Shown: one piece after another, positions 21,073 to 32,987 of the stretch
How the letters are laid out: each line of letters starts with the position of its first letter
Numbering within the stretch: position 1 is the first letter of the stretch
The notes under the pieces: generated by a model
The model's database searches: none
Seen by the model: only the letters and a program-made list of their open reading frames with translations
What the model was told of the DNA's origin: nothing
Position numbers and translations under genes: made by a program
DNA from: Micractinium sp. NFX-FRZ
Lineage: Eukaryota > Chlorophyta > Trebouxiophyceae > Chlorellales > Chlorellaceae
Reading direction: 5' to 3'
Assembly (NCBI GenBank): GCA_029339195.1
Contig: JAPTJF010000278.1
Span: 1-64,000, forward strand
DNA length: 64,000 bases

Positions 21073-22485
21073 TCACTCTGCTGTGACCGTGATGTGTGCC
21101 AGATCAGCATCCTCAATCCGAGCCCCCGAAGTGCCATCCATGAAGCGGTGGAAGCGGGGGCCCCGCCAGCGCAGCACGCGCCCCTGGGCCACCCCGGGAG
21201 GAGGGCTGTCGGCGTAGACGGCCACCCTGCGGATGTCCCCCTTGTGGTCTTTGCCTGCAGGTCGGGCCAAGGCAGGGCTGGGGGTGATTGCTTTCAGAAT
21301 GAGGGAGAGTGGGGCAGCGGGCCCGGGCGGGCAGGCCCTCTCCGCCCCTGGCTCTCTCTCCTCCAACCTCCCGCCCGCCCTCCACCCTGCCACCACGCCT
21401 GGCACGCACCTTCTGCAATTGTGGCTCGCCCCCACCACCCAGGCACCCACCAAATGTGAAGCAGCCAACATCCACCAATGATGCCCACCCCAGCACCCAC
21501 CATCAAACAAGTGGCGCATGATGGCAAGCGGCTGGCTCATCACCCGCAGCTCCAGCACCCTGCCCTCGGCAGGCTGCCCCCCCAGCCGCTCCAGCTGCCG
21601 CCAGCTGACCAGCCGCCGCTCCTCGTCAGCGTCCCTGCCACCGCCAGCGGCCCCACCCTCCACCTCGCCAGCCGCCTGCTCGCCGCCAGCTGGTGCTGCT
21701 GCGTCGCCGGCGCCAGCGCCGTCGTCGCCGCCAGCCGCTGCGTCCAGGGCGCTGGCTGCAGCAGCCACGGCAGCTCGCCGCCTGCACCAGCCCTTGTGGG
21801 CGGGCCAGTCCTGCACCTGGTGCTCCCGGCAGCAGTAGTGGCAGCTGCGGCAGCGGGCGCAGGCCTGCAGGCGGTCGCCGCCCACCCCGCAGGCGGGCAG
21901 ACCACAGCGGCGCTGCCCCGCTGGCGGCGGCGCCGCCACCGCCTCCCACAGCCGTTGGCTGTGCGGCCCGCCCAGCACCAGCGGCCCGCGCTGCCCCTCT
22001 GCTTCCCACTGTTGCATCATGGCGCGGTGCTCCGCCTCCTGCAGCCTGTCCATCTCCTCGTTCACAGCCTCCCAGTCAGCGCCAGGGCGGCGCGTCAGCA
22101 TGTTGGTCAACCGGTGGTCGCAGCAGCACTCGTGGCACACCTGCCCAGGCAGGGGGCGGGGGGTGGCAAAGCGGGAGGCGGGCGGCGGGTTGGGGCATCA
22201 GAGCACAGCTCAGGGGAGAGTGTCAGCAAGGTGGGCGGGCAGCTCCCGCCACATGCCAGCTGCCTGCCGGGACCGGCTGAACCCGCGGGCAGCAGGCTCT
22301 AGCACGGCAGCTGGCGGGGCTTCTGCGGGCCCTTCTGCCCCGCGGTACTGCCTGCTGCGGTACTGCTGCGCCCCCAGCCCGCCTGGCACCCGCCTCCAGC
22401 CCGCTTAGCTGACTGTGCAACCCACCTCTCGGCGGTGTTGGGCACAGAACACGAGGTCCCTCTCGTCAATGTAGATGTCCGCCAT
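21073..22485 (-). CDS. MYND-type zinc finger protein
   Basis: Three exons (22485-22426, 22140-21501, 21254-21073) join in phase to give 293 residues. The N-terminus, MADIYIDERDLVFCAQHRRE continuing VCHECCCDHR, is cysteine-rich. It is followed by a helical stretch (MDRLQEAEHRAMMQQWEAEG) and then a classical MYND finger: CGLPACGVGGDRLQACARC, then CHYCCREHQVQDWPAHKGWC, giving the C-x4-C...C-x2-C...C-x3-C-x7-H-x3-C spacing at about residues 85-125. MYND fingers bind proline-rich peptides or act beside catalytic domains; no SET domain is present. An Ala/Gly linker leads to a conserved-looking C-terminus (HKGDIRRVAVYADSPPPG, HRFMDGTSGARIEDADLAHI). A co-repressor-like or scaffold role is inference only. 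Confidence 0.75.
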
Positions 22486-23440
22486 CTTGGTCAGGAGTTG
22501 GTGGGAGGGAAGCGGTGCTCCTGCAGGCAAGCCGGCCGTTCAGATGTGGGGTCGGCAAGCCGGAGGACGTGGCACCGAGGGCATACAGGAGCTGTATATT
22601 GCAGCGGCGGCAGTAGCACTGGGCTCTTTTGGCCCTCCGACAGTGGCGTGCTAGTACACGGAGCTTCAAGGAAGGTGCGTGACCAGGTGGTAGAGGCAGA
22701 GTGGTGCTCAATAGGACCAGCCCCACTGGCGTCGCTGCGCACGGCCCGCCACGCCCCTTCTGCCACTCACTCTTGCCTTACTCCCAGCAAGGGCCGCTCA
22801 CTTGCTCGCACCTTTGGCTCGCTTTCCAGGCCGATCAACACGCTGCGCTGCAATTGAAGTGCCTCTTTGTGGAGGGTGCACTGCCGGCGTGTTCACTGCC
22901 GCAACACACCTCGGTATCGACTTAGTAAACAATAGCTATCTCCTGCCTTTTGGAGAGGTCCTGCCTCTGAGACCTCGGACCGCCCGACCGGGCAGTGTGG
23001 ATGGCCAGCGCGCCCAGCGCCGGCGGCGGGGCTGCAGCTGATGAAGCACTGGTGCCAGAGGGAGCAGTGAAGTGACAGGGCTGCATCTTGGGGTTACAAC
23101 TGCAGTGCATCAACTGCAGTGCATGGCACTGGGGTGTTAACATCATGCTGACCGTGCGGAGCCGAGTCGGGCAACGGCAGAGCCTGCGCAATGGCCCCGC
23201 GCCGGATTGCCACCAGCAGGCGCGGAGCTCAACATATCCGCATGCTTCAGATGTTATTGACTGCGTTCATATGAGCTGTCGCAGGCTGGCAACAAGGGAG
23301 AAGGCGTGCTGCCGAGCGAAGGCCTGCAACAAGGGGGCGCCGCCCACCGCCCACCGCCACGGCGCCGGGAGCACAGCGCAGCACGCTGTGGCGGGCTGCC
23401 TAGTCGGCCCTGACATTGCCGGTGCTATATCTTGATCAAG
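22486..23440. other. Divergent intergenic region
   Basis: Separates the start of the MYND gene (minus) from the next gene (plus). It should carry both promoters. Short ORFs on both strands show no domain. No named regulatory element was recognised. Confidence 0.45.
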
Positions 23441-24437
23441 ATGACAGCTTTACAAGTCACAACCGTTCCGCTAGGCGCCGAGCGCGCCTTGGCGAGCTGG
23501 ACTGGCCGAGTTGTGCCCAGCAGCGGCCGCTTTGCTGTCTTCTTTCCGCACCCCGAAGCGGCCGGGCATCAGCCCGTTGCCTCATTCTCCTCAGAGCGGG
23601 CAGCAGAGGCCTGCCTCGACGTGTGCCATTTGTGGGCTGCCCTCCGGCTAGGCTCCGCAAATCCAGCGCAGCTGCCCTTGTCGCAGCCGATCGAGGTGGG
23701 TTGAAGGCCCGCGCGCAGCGCCGCGCCAAGACAGGCATGGTTCCCGCTGAGCGGCCTCGGCCGAGCGTTGCATTTGGCGCCGCCGCCGCCGCCACTGCCG
23801 CCCCAGCTGCTTGCCTCCGTGCGGTACTCACAGTATTAGTATTAGTAGTAATATTACTGCAGAGCTACGAGCACCTTCTGGAGGATTTGGAGGTGGAGTG
23901 GGAAGTCCTGCTACCAGAGCTTCCCAAGATTAATACTGAGGGCAGCGACAGCGAGTGCGCTGACGAGTTTGAAGAGCGCCTGCCGCCAGCTGACGCGCGA
24001 GACGGCAGGCAGCAGCAGCGGCGGCAGCGGCAGGCAGTTGGGGAGCAGGGCGCGACAATGTGTGGCGCACCAGCAGCAGGAGCAGCAGCAGCAGCGGCAG
24101 CAGCAGCAGCAGCAGCTGTAGAGGATGATGCTGGCGGTGGCGGTGCGTCCGCCACAGGATCTTGGGTGGAGGCGGCCCAGGAGCCAGCAGCTGTTGCTGG
24201 GCATGAGCAGCAACAACAACCAGCCGAGCAGCAGCAGCAGAAGCAGAAGCAGGGTCCGCTGCGCGCCCAGCCCAATGCACCAGAGGGCGGGCAGGTGACA
24301 AGCAGCGACAGCGGGCTGCCTCGGCGCAAGCGCCGGCGGCGGACCGAGGCGGAGCGGCTGCAGCCCTTCTCCTGGGACGCGTGAGTGGGAGGGGGCAGGG
24401 GTATGGGGAGGGCAAGAGGCAGGGAGGGTGAGAGTGC

Positions 24438-24468
<31 letters not shown>

Positions 24469-25125
24469 AATTTATGAGGTGGGGGCTACCTCCGGTGCCT
24501 GGTGCTTCGTTCAACAGCTGCGCAGCGCACGTGTTAAAATGGATAACCAACCGTACTGCTGGTTGCTGGCATGAGGCGCACTCGCTCCAGCCAGCAGCCT
24601 GAAAGCATGTTCCCTACCCTGCCTGGTTTCAATGACATGCTGCAGGCAGCGCGAAGCCTACCCGTTCAACCCGGACAAAATCCAGCCCAGCAGCGCCGGC
24701 CGCCGCGCCGCCGCCAAGGCAAGCGCCCGCCCGCTGCTGTGCTGCTGCCAAAGCGTGGGGCAGCTGGGGGGAGCACCTGATGGGGCACAGAGCACGGCCT
24801 GCCTGCACAGGCTGCCGGCTTGCCGTTGTAGCTGGCTCTGGGGGCTGCTGGCCAGCAGGGTGTCGAGACTTGAGATCTGCCCGTCCATGCTCCGCCCCTG
24901 CCCTGTGCTGACCCGGCCCTGCCCTGCCCTGCCCTGCCCTGCCCTCTGCAATCCCCTGCCCCTGCAGCGCAAGCGTGGGATGTGCGGCGAGGCCACTGCC
25001 ACCACAGCCAGCACCGCCAGCGAGGAGCACTTGGCTGCAACTGCAGACACCGCCCACACGCCAGCTCGCCCTGCCGCCAGCGCTGCCCCTGCTGCTGCTG
25101 CCGCACCCGACGGCGGCGCACTCTC

Positions 25126-25159
<34 letters not shown>

Positions 25160-26119
25160 GTGGCTGGCGAGGTGGGCAGGCGTGCCGCGGCCGCGGCAGC
25201 ATTGGCGACACCTGGCGTGCAGGAAGCAACGGCGGGCGGCAGGCAGCGGTGCGGCAACGGCGGGCAGCTGCTGTCTGGCCGGCTGGGCGGCAGTGGCAGC
25301 GAGCATGGCTGCGCCGTGGCGGCTGGCGCAGCTGGCGTGCTAGCAGGCCGTGTGGCCTGCTGGGCAGCTGACGTGGCATCGCACAAGCAGGAGGAGGAGG
25401 AGGCGGAGGAGGCGTCAGAGCCGATGCTAGATGAGCGGCAGCAGCAGGCAATGCAGCAGCGGCCGGATGGTCAGCCATCAGTGCTGCTGCTGCTGCCGGG
25501 GGGCGAGCAGCGGGCGGAGCAGCGGGGTGCGGCAGCAGGCAGCCTGCAGGAGCCAGCAGAGGGCGGAGCAGTGGAGGATGAGCTGGACCTAGAAGAGGAG
25601 CAGGCGGAGGACGGAGCTTCAGAGGGGAAGAAACCGCCGGTGGCAGAGGAGGCACAACATGCTGAGGAGGGGGCGCGTCAGGTGCCGGCGGCGCAGGAGG
25701 CAGCGCCGCAGGGCACGGCAGCGGGAGCACACGCTGCGCATGCTGTGCTTGGCGCGGCAGCGGCGGCGGGGGCCCACGCTGTGCCGGCGCCACCCTCCCC
25801 AGCCCAGCTGGACCCTCCCGCCCTTGCAGCCCTGGGATTTGGCGCCGCCTGGTGCGCCCTGCTGGCAGGCGGGCAGGCGGCGGCGGCCCGGGCGCGCGAC
25901 GCCGAGCTGCAACGGCTGCTGGGCCCCATGGCAGCGCTCGGGGGAGCCGCCCCCCGCTCTGCACAGCTCTACGCCGCCTGCTTCTGCTCCGTGCTGAAGC
26001 CGCACCAGCAGGCGCAGCACCTGGAGCGGCTGCGCGCTGCGCTGGCGGCGGGCGGCGGCGCTGCTGTGCGGCGCTGGGTGGATCGCACGCTGTCGGTGCT
26101 GCAGCTGGCGCCTTGCTGA
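23441..26119 (+). CDS. Q/A-rich protein, weakly AP2-like N-terminus
   Basis: I do not recognise this gene with confidence. Exon 1 (23441-23695) encodes MTALQVTTVPLG, then WTGRVVPSSGRFAVFF and SFSSERAAEACLDVCHLWAA. The layout of a GRxxxxF strand followed by an AxEAxxxCDxAxxxxG-like helix recalls AP2/ERF domains, but key residues differ. Exon 2 (23863-24380) has an acidic helix (YEHLLEDLEVEWEVLLPELP), long Gln and Ala runs, and a basic patch (PRRKRRRRTEAERLQPFSWD) that could be a nuclear localisation signal. Exon 3 starts at 24646 in phase (QREAYPFNPDKIQ). A possible GC-AG intron of 249 nt, a multiple of three, lies at 24719-24967. The protein is 665 residues with that intron removed and 748 without. 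The C-terminus (LKPHQQAQHLERLRAAL) is helical. A nuclear regulator is plausible but unproven. Confidence 0.55.
24438..24467. repeat. (GGCA)n microsatellite
   Basis: Seven or so GGCA units in the second intron of the Q/A-rich gene. A shorter (GGCA)n tract occurs at about 6762-6782 in the receptor kinase gene. Confidence 0.85.
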
Positions 26120-27107
26120 CGAAGCGGTGCTGCAGCTGGTGCAGCTGGCCTGACCTCAGCATCCCAAGTCAGAAACCCCATGGGCAGACGTGGGCTGAGG
26201 TGATCGGCAGCTAGCTTTGATTGATGTGACGTGCTTTGTTGGCACCGATTCTTGAGCAAATGTTGCTGCCACACATGCACCAGCTGTTGTTCTGCTCTGC
26301 AGTGTGTACATGGGCCACGTGCCATGCAATGAAATCCACGATTTGTGAGACATGCCGGTACAGAGGGGGGCTGGCAGGGGACATCACAGGAGAGGCGGGG
26401 GCCGGGCGCACAGCACAACCGCAGGATACAACAACACTGTGGCGCATCTCCTGCTGAATACCGTTACATCAGGGTGGCGCGGGGTGCAGTTCACGACTTG
26501 CACCTGCCGTGTTGCACGAACCGCGCCATCGCCGACCACACAGCGTCAGCCAGGTGCCACCGGCTTCTGTGCCCGCCCGCCTCTTAGCCCTCCCGCCGCT
26601 GCTGCCGCCCCGGCTAGCCGCCGCCTCTGCTCCGGCTGTACTCCAAGGTTGGCCACCACATCCAGGTCGCTGCCATATCTGCACAGCAGCCACCAGGGAA
26701 CCAAGAGGGAATGAATCAATCAAACGTCGAACTGTGAGCCGAATTTGTGGGGCGGGGGCGGGGGCGGATGGCGGGGGTGCGCAGGCGCAGGCCAGGAAAA
26801 GAGAGGGCATGGCTGCCGCTTAGTGGCAGCCTTGATGAGCACCGTCCGCATCAACTCCAGGGGCAGCTCCGCTCTGCACCCAACCAACCTTACCTCCGCC
26901 CATGCCTAAAGAACCCTAGATAATCCAACTTGTGACACTTCAAACGCACCAGTTCGGGTGCCCCTGCATTTCACACAACCGCAGCACTCGGCACTTGCCC
27001 TGCCTGTATGGCAGGCCCCCTGTGTGACAGCACTCGAGCGCAGCCCAGGCTGACGCTGTTACACACACAGCGCAAAAACCACCAAAGCCCAAAGCCCAGA
27101 CTGGGAC
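26120..27107. other. Convergent intergenic region / 3' UTRs
   Basis: Between the stops of the Q/A-rich gene (plus) and the SGNH hydrolase gene (minus). No ORF here has recognisable features. The only element I would name is the TGTAA site on the minus strand at 27059-27063. Confidence 0.45.
27059..27063 (-). terminator. Candidate polyadenylation signal TGTAA
   Basis: Reads TGTAA on the minus strand about 45 nt after the stop codon of the SGNH gene. TGTAA is the usual polyadenylation signal of green algae such as Chlamydomonas. Chance occurrence cannot be excluded for a 5-mer. Confidence 0.4.
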
Positions 27108-30100
27108 TCACACTTGAAAGATGCCCTCCACAACGATAATCCCCAGCAGCTTCACTTTCGTGCCGCCATCCGGGCTGCCGCTGTCCGGGAGCACCGCCAC
27201 CCGCACGCGGCATTGTTTGTGTGACGTGGCCTGCGGGACGGGCAGGGCGGGCGGGGGCAGGGGAAAGGCAAGGTAATGGTGAACTGCGCACGGTAGTTTT
27301 AATAGACATGAGGTGCACGCATGTAAGCGGGGCAGCACAGCGCACCATAGCGCACCTTCCGCCCCGCCCACCCCCCCCTCCACGGCACCTGGAAGCGGTG
27401 CAGACCGACGAACGACGCTCCAGGAGAGCATGAGACCACAGCACAGCACAGCATGACACCACCTGCCCACCCAGCACAGCACCCACCTGGAAGCGGTGCA
27501 GGTCGGTGAGCGATGCCGCCAGGGAAGCACAGCAGACCACAGCACAGCACAGCACAGCACAGCACACCACCTGTCCACCCAGCACAGCACCCACCTGGAA
27601 GCGGTGCAGGTCTGAAAGCGACGCCTGGCGCTCCCAGTACCCATCCAACACGCTCTCCTCGCACCTGCACGCAAAAGCATGAAGTGGGAGATGCACAAGG
27701 GGGCAGGCATGCTTGAGGGCAGGCATGCATGAGCGGGGCATGCAGGCGTGGCAGGGCGGGCAGGCAGGGGCCAGGCAGCAGCACACCCAGGCGACAGCAG
27801 CCAGCGGCGCATCCGCTTCAGGTTGTACCCCGCCCCAGAAAGCAAGCAAAGCAGTGCTCCGGTGCAAAGCCAACTCACGTGCAGCCACTCTCGCACGTCA
27901 CACGTGCCCTGCCCATCCCTTCATAGCTCCTCAGGTGGGAGATGATCACTTCGACGGTGTCCGAGGCCAGCTTGCCCTGCAGCAGGCAGCACAGGCAGGA
28001 GCCAGGGCCACTGTTGTTGTGTTGGATGGATATGTGATGCTGGGAAAGCCCCTGCGGGTGCACCAGTGGGTGGGTGGGTGGCAGCCGTGCGCTAGCAGCA
28101 CCCTTCTCCCCACAGCCCGCCCGCTGTTGAGGGGAACGCTTGGCTTGGGTGCTCTGCCCCACCCTGGCTTGTGCAGCAGCAGGGGGAGGGGGCTTGGAAA
28201 GGCGGGGCGGGGGCCCCATGGGGGGGGAATCCAAGCGAGGCCTATAAAGGGAGCAGCAGTCAAACGGAGTCCAAATCCAAGTCGGACGCACACAGCCCAG
28301 CACAGCGCAGCGCAGCGCCGCCACCGCCCTGCCTCCAACATCACTCTGGCTTCGCCACCCCACCCCACCCTACGTGTACCTCCAACGCTGTTGTCGTGTC
28401 AACCTCCAGCACCGCCCAGGAGCCGGGCGCCTTGCCAATCCACCCCCACTTCTCATTGGCCAGCCGCGCGGCCGGCCGCTCGTTGCGCCACTCAAAGCCC
28501 TGCAAGGGAACGCATGCACGCACGGAGCAGCAGGGGGCTCGAGGGCAGCCACTTGCACCACCGCCAGCGGCCCGGTTGGGCTGCAGCTGCTGCAGCAGGC
28601 AGGCGCGGCTGTCCCACTGATGCCGTCTGCCACGCCTGCCGCCCCCACTGTCCTGTGCTGCTGCTGCTGCTGCTACACGACCCCTCACTCCCAACTGGCC
28701 ACCAGCTACATCCCCATATCTCGAAATGCCGCCCCACCTTGCCCCGCACTGAACAGTACTTCTCCAATTCCCCGACTCGCCTGCTGCTCCACCACCACTC
28801 GTTCAAATTCCAGCTGCAGCAGGCAGGTGGAGCTGTCTCGGTGGTGGTTGCCGGGGACGAGCGGCTCTGGCACAGCGTCCTGCACAAGCAAGGGGTGGGG
28901 CGGCACGTGCCGTCGAGGCGGCGTGAGGTGGATAGGCTGGGGCGGTTTGAAGCTGCCGAGGCGCTGGCCGCCAAGGAGCAGCGGCCGGCTGGCTCAGGGA
29001 CAGGAGTCGTGCAGGGGCAACGGCACAGGGTGCTGCAGGGGCAGCGGTACAGTGTCATGTGGGGGCAGCGGTACAGCAGTAAAGCGTTTTGCAGGGGGGA
29101 GTGCTACAGGGTGCTGCAGCGGCAGGGGTGGGTGGTGCATGTGGGTTGTGGGGTGCGGCGGTGCCGCCAGACCAATGGCGGCACGGCACGAACGGGTGCG
29201 GCAGGTGAAGGCCCCGCATGCGGAGGCGCTCTGTCTGTGGTACTACATTACTACATGCACACCCGACCTGAACAGACCAAACAAGCAGGCACGGCATACC
29301 TGGGCGGCCTCCTCGTCGCCTGGCGCGAGTGGCGACCACAGCAGGCCCGTCACGGCCTCTTGGACCGCCGCCACCAGCAGGTCTGCCAGCGCGCGGTGCC
29401 CGGTGCGGCCGTAAGGGTGGATGGGGTCTGTTGGGAGCAGCGAGATGGGGCAGGCAGGCAGGGAGGGAGGGGAGGGACCATCAATCAATCGAGCAATCAA
29501 TCAACTGAGCAGTCAACCAACCAATGCATTTTGTTAATAATGGCGGCTGGCAAGAAGGTGGAAAGTTGGGGAGCTGCCCATGAGAAGGAAAGCAAGAATG
29601 GGCAGGCCGGGCATATGGCATGCCCACAGGAACAAAAGAATTCCGGGCCCGGCTCCTGCGCCTTGCTCCCCTTGCAGAGCGCTGTGCCCTCATCCTCCTT
29701 GCACTGGACACCCTGTTCACGTGAGCAGGCGCTGGCCACCCTGTGAGCAGCAGAGCACGTGCGCTCTTTGCAGAGCAGCCAGTACACACGCCGCCCAGCC
29801 AACCCACCGTAATAGAAAAACTCCAGGCCCGGCTCCAGCACCTCGCTCCCGTTGCTGTGCTGCGTGGGCCAGTGGACTGCGCCCAGCGGGACGCATGGTG
29901 GGGAGGGGAGGACAGGAGGGAGCGTCAGGGGGGTGACAACGTTCTGGGATGGCAGGGCAGCGGCAGCGTCGAGCGCCATGTGACGAACCAAGGCGGAAGC
30001 TCACAGCACCACGACGCACTCGACTGCGACCGTGCGTGCTGCCAGCACATGCCGGCAGCCGCCGCCGCAGCAGGCGTGACAATGTTGCAAGGGGCTCACT

Positions 30101-32477
30101 CTTGAAGCCGTCTGTCTGGTTGGCGCGCATGAGGTGGTAGGCGGCAGCCCGCATGGACAGCTGGGGGAGGCCGTAGAACTGGCCTGCAGGGCAGGGCGGG
30201 CTCTGGCAGAGTGTGGGGTTAGGGTGTAGGGTTAGCGCATAGGAAATTCACATGCTTTGCAAGCCTCTGCACAAACGTACACCTGAGTCGTTAGGATCAG
30301 TCATGGAACCCTCACGGCGACAGGTGGCGTGCCGAAGCAGCAGAGGGGGGCAGCAAGGCGAGGTGAGCCGCAAGGCGGCATGAATCCCTGGCGTGCACCA
30401 TGTGGCATATGCCGGGGCAGCTCCTGCCACCGAGCCGGTCCTGCCACACACACCCTCCCGCTCCACCCCCCACCCGGGCGTCCCCACAGCCCTCCACCCG
30501 CACCCCCGCCTCCCACCCACACCACGCCGCCCGCTCACCAAGCACGCTCAAATCGTTTTCGGCGGTCCTCATATATTCCACGAGCTTCGGGTCCTCCTGC
30601 ACCTCCCTGTGTGCGATCAAGTAGGCGTAGTGGTGCAGCAGCACGACGGCGGGCCTGTGTGCCACACAGCGGGCAGCGGGGGGATGGGCAGGGAGGCGGG
30701 GAGGTAAAAGCTTGCTAACCAACAAGGTTGGGAAAGCTGTGCGGTCCGTGTGGGGGGCAGCGCAGCAGCGGGTGTGTGTGGAGTGGAGGTGAGGGTCAGA
30801 GAGGGGCCAGGGAGATAAATGGTGAAGTGGGGTTGGGGTGGGGGTAGGGTCATGGAGTGGAGTGCATGTAGAGGCATGCTGCTCGGGCTGGCCCCACCAC
30901 AACGCTTCTTGCATCCCACCCTCACCCGCCTCACCTGCCTCACCTGTTTGGGAAGTTGAGCAGCTTGCGCAGGAGGCGCTCAAAGGCGAGGCGCTCGTGC
31001 GAGCGGAAGCTGTCGGTCAGCACGACGGGGTCGTTCATGCTGAACTCGAGAATGACCTGCGCCCGCCAGGAGGGGGGCAGGGTGTGAATCGGGAAGGGGT
31101 GAAGAAGACGAATCGTAAGAGCCAGCAACACCCTCTCTCCTCCCCTGCTACCTTCTTTCCTTTCCCCCATTCTTCCTTTTTTGCTTTCTTTCTTTCGTTC
31201 CGACACAGCCTGCCTCCCTCTTTGCTTCCCCCCCGTTCCGCCTCCCCCCCCCACGTTGCCTCCCTCCTCCCTCCCCACCCCGCCCCGCCCCGCCACGCCC
31301 CGCCTCCCCTCCCTGCCCTCACCATGTCCACATCCGCGCGCACCATGTCGCTGGCACAGACGGAGAAGAGGCCTGCAGGGCGGGCCTCAGTACAACACGG
31401 GCACATGTCAGTGCACGCAGCCAGCCAATCCCCGCAGGCGTGGGTGGTTGCCATCTGCTGCCTGCCTCGCCCCCTCCTCGCCCTTTGAGGACCCTCAACC
31501 CTAGAACCCTCACCCTCCTGCTTGCACCCACCCACCCGACGTCACCCCCGAAAGCGCCGAGTTGCGGACCGTGTGGTTCACTCCGCCCCCCGACACGTGC
31601 TGCAGCCAGGCCTGGAAGCGGGGCACGTACGCCACGCTGAGGTGGCGCTCCTCCTCACGCGCAGCGTACGCGCCGTGCCCAGCAGTCACAGAGCCCCCCA
31701 GAGCGGTGACTGAAAGCTTCTGGCCTGCAGGCAGAGGCGAAAAAGGGGTGGCAGTATAATTGGCATGGCTGAGAGCTGGGCTTGCTCATTCAGGGAGGGG
31801 CAGGGGGGGTGCAGACAGAGCAGCGCACACAAGAGGCCTGAACAGCAGGCAGCAGAGGCGCCGTTTGTGAAGGGTGATGCAACGCTTCCGGAGGCCTGCA
31901 GAGGGAAACAGTGGGCGACGACATGTTTGAATGTTTTGTGTTTGAAGCCATCAGGCCAGATGTGACTGAGCCCCCCGGACTGGTGGCCAAAAGCTTCTGG
32001 GCTGCATGGGGCGCTGGCCGTGGGGGGCGCCGGCTTGTGGCGCTGGCGGTGGACAGCGGACTGTGGGATCCCTTGATGCCAGGCCAGCGGGCCGCACTGG
32101 GCCACAGCACGCACAGCACGGCACAGCATGAAACAGCACAGCGCAGCACAGCACAGCGCAGCACAGCACGGCGCAGCGTGGCATGCCTGACAGGAGCTTG
32201 TGTGCGAAGCGGCGCAGCCGCGCTGGGTCCCCCCGGCTGTGCAGGCCTCGCTGCCGGGAGCGCTGCGGCAGGAAGTAGTCGTGTTGGAGGGCACGCTGCA
32301 GCCGCGCCACGTCATACTGCGGGGAACAAAGGGTGGGGCAGTCGCGATTCAGGTTCCCAGGAGTGTGTGTGCTAGAGGCAACGTAATGCTCCGGCAGGTG
32401 GGGGGCCTTCCTCTCCGGGCTGGCAGGAGGAAGGCATGTTGCTCTCTGGTCAAAGCGCACCGCTGCCCAGACAAACC

Positions 32478-32510
<33 letters not shown>

Positions 32511-32987
32511 CCACAACAGGCACAACACACTGGTGCATGCACTCACACACACACACACCTCGCTTTCAAGCGCTGCAGTTGCTGCCATGCCGGCGCCATC
32601 ACTGGCGGCACGGGCAGCGCCGCCACCGGCCGCTTGCCGGTCTGGGCGCTGTGGCGGCGGCGGGCAATCCTTCTCAGCAGCTGCTGCAAGCTCAGGGCAC
32701 TGGCAGCCGGCTGCTGCGGCAGCAGCCAGGTCACCGGCAGGTCGCGCCACCTCTGCGCGTCCGCTGGCAGCCGCAGGGCGGCTACCGCGACTGGCACTGT
32801 CGGCGCCTGCCGTGCTGCGGCTGCTTGCACCGTGCTGCTCGCCGCCCGCGCTGTCCTGCGTTCTTCCCGGCAGTACCTGCTGCCGCTGCCACGCGACAAT
32901 GAAGCCGCAGCCGAGGGCTACAGCAAGGAGCGAGAGCGCCAGCGGCCCGCTTGCTCGCCGCTTGACTGCGGGCCTTGCGAAGCTCAT
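27108..32987 (-). CDS. Type II membrane SGNH/GDSL-like hydrolase (Golgi-type)
   Basis: Predicted lumenal hydrolase or acyl-esterase anchored by an N-terminal span. The ATG at 32985-32987 gives a basic start (MSFARPAVKRRASG), a membrane segment (PLALSLLAVALGCGFIVAWQ) and an Ala-rich stem. The exon YDVARLQRALQHDYFL joins at about 32318. Block I is TALGGSVTAGHGAY near 31680-31710, where Ser is the candidate nucleophile. The third block, VILEFSMNDP near 31030-31050, carries the Asn of the family. RPAVVLLHHYAYLIAHREVQ lies near 30590-30660 and FYGLPQLSMRAAAYHLMRAN near 30120-30180. The candidate catalytic-His segment DPIHPYGRTGHRALADLL is near 29380-29430. The C-terminal part has WGWIGKAPGSW, SHLRSYEGMG, CESGCTCEESVLDGYW and KVKLLGIIVVEG, a beta-rich module seen after this domain in plants and algae. 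The stop overlaps a GTGAGT donor motif at 27103-27108, so one more tiny exon is possible. Confidence 0.7.
27384..27640. repeat. Three tandem copies of an exon 3' end plus donor site
   Basis: Three ~100-bp units each contain, on the minus strand, a form of the exon end SLSDLHRFQ followed by GTGGGTGCTGTGCTG and a CTGTG tract. The unit at 27593-27640 joins the intact upstream exon. Those at 27487-27530 (reading SLTDLHRFQ) and 27384-27425 are extra copies in the following intron. Confidence 0.85.
31946..32005 (-). repeat. Degraded copy of the SGNH block I exon start
   Basis: On the minus strand this intron segment reads QKLLATSPGGSVTSG after a CAG acceptor. It parallels the real exon QKLSVTALGGSVTAG at about 31680-31735. 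A third, weaker copy (GSVASP) may lie near 31870-31905. It is either a decayed duplicate or an alternative exon. Confidence 0.65.
32095..32175. repeat. (CACAG)n-like tract
   Basis: Irregular CACAG/CGCAG pentamer run in an intron of the SGNH gene, ending just before the exon that encodes the RFAHKLLSG end. Confidence 0.8.
32479..32510. repeat. (CA)n dinucleotide repeat
   Basis: About fifteen CA units in the first intron of the SGNH gene, with a second short CA run at about 32543-32558 next to the donor site. Confidence 0.9.

Noticed and set aside
24666..26162. 498-residue minus-strand ORF opposite the Q/A-rich gene
   Set aside because: It is a Pro/Arg/Ala-rich shadow of the plus-strand coding sequence, whose exons join in phase.
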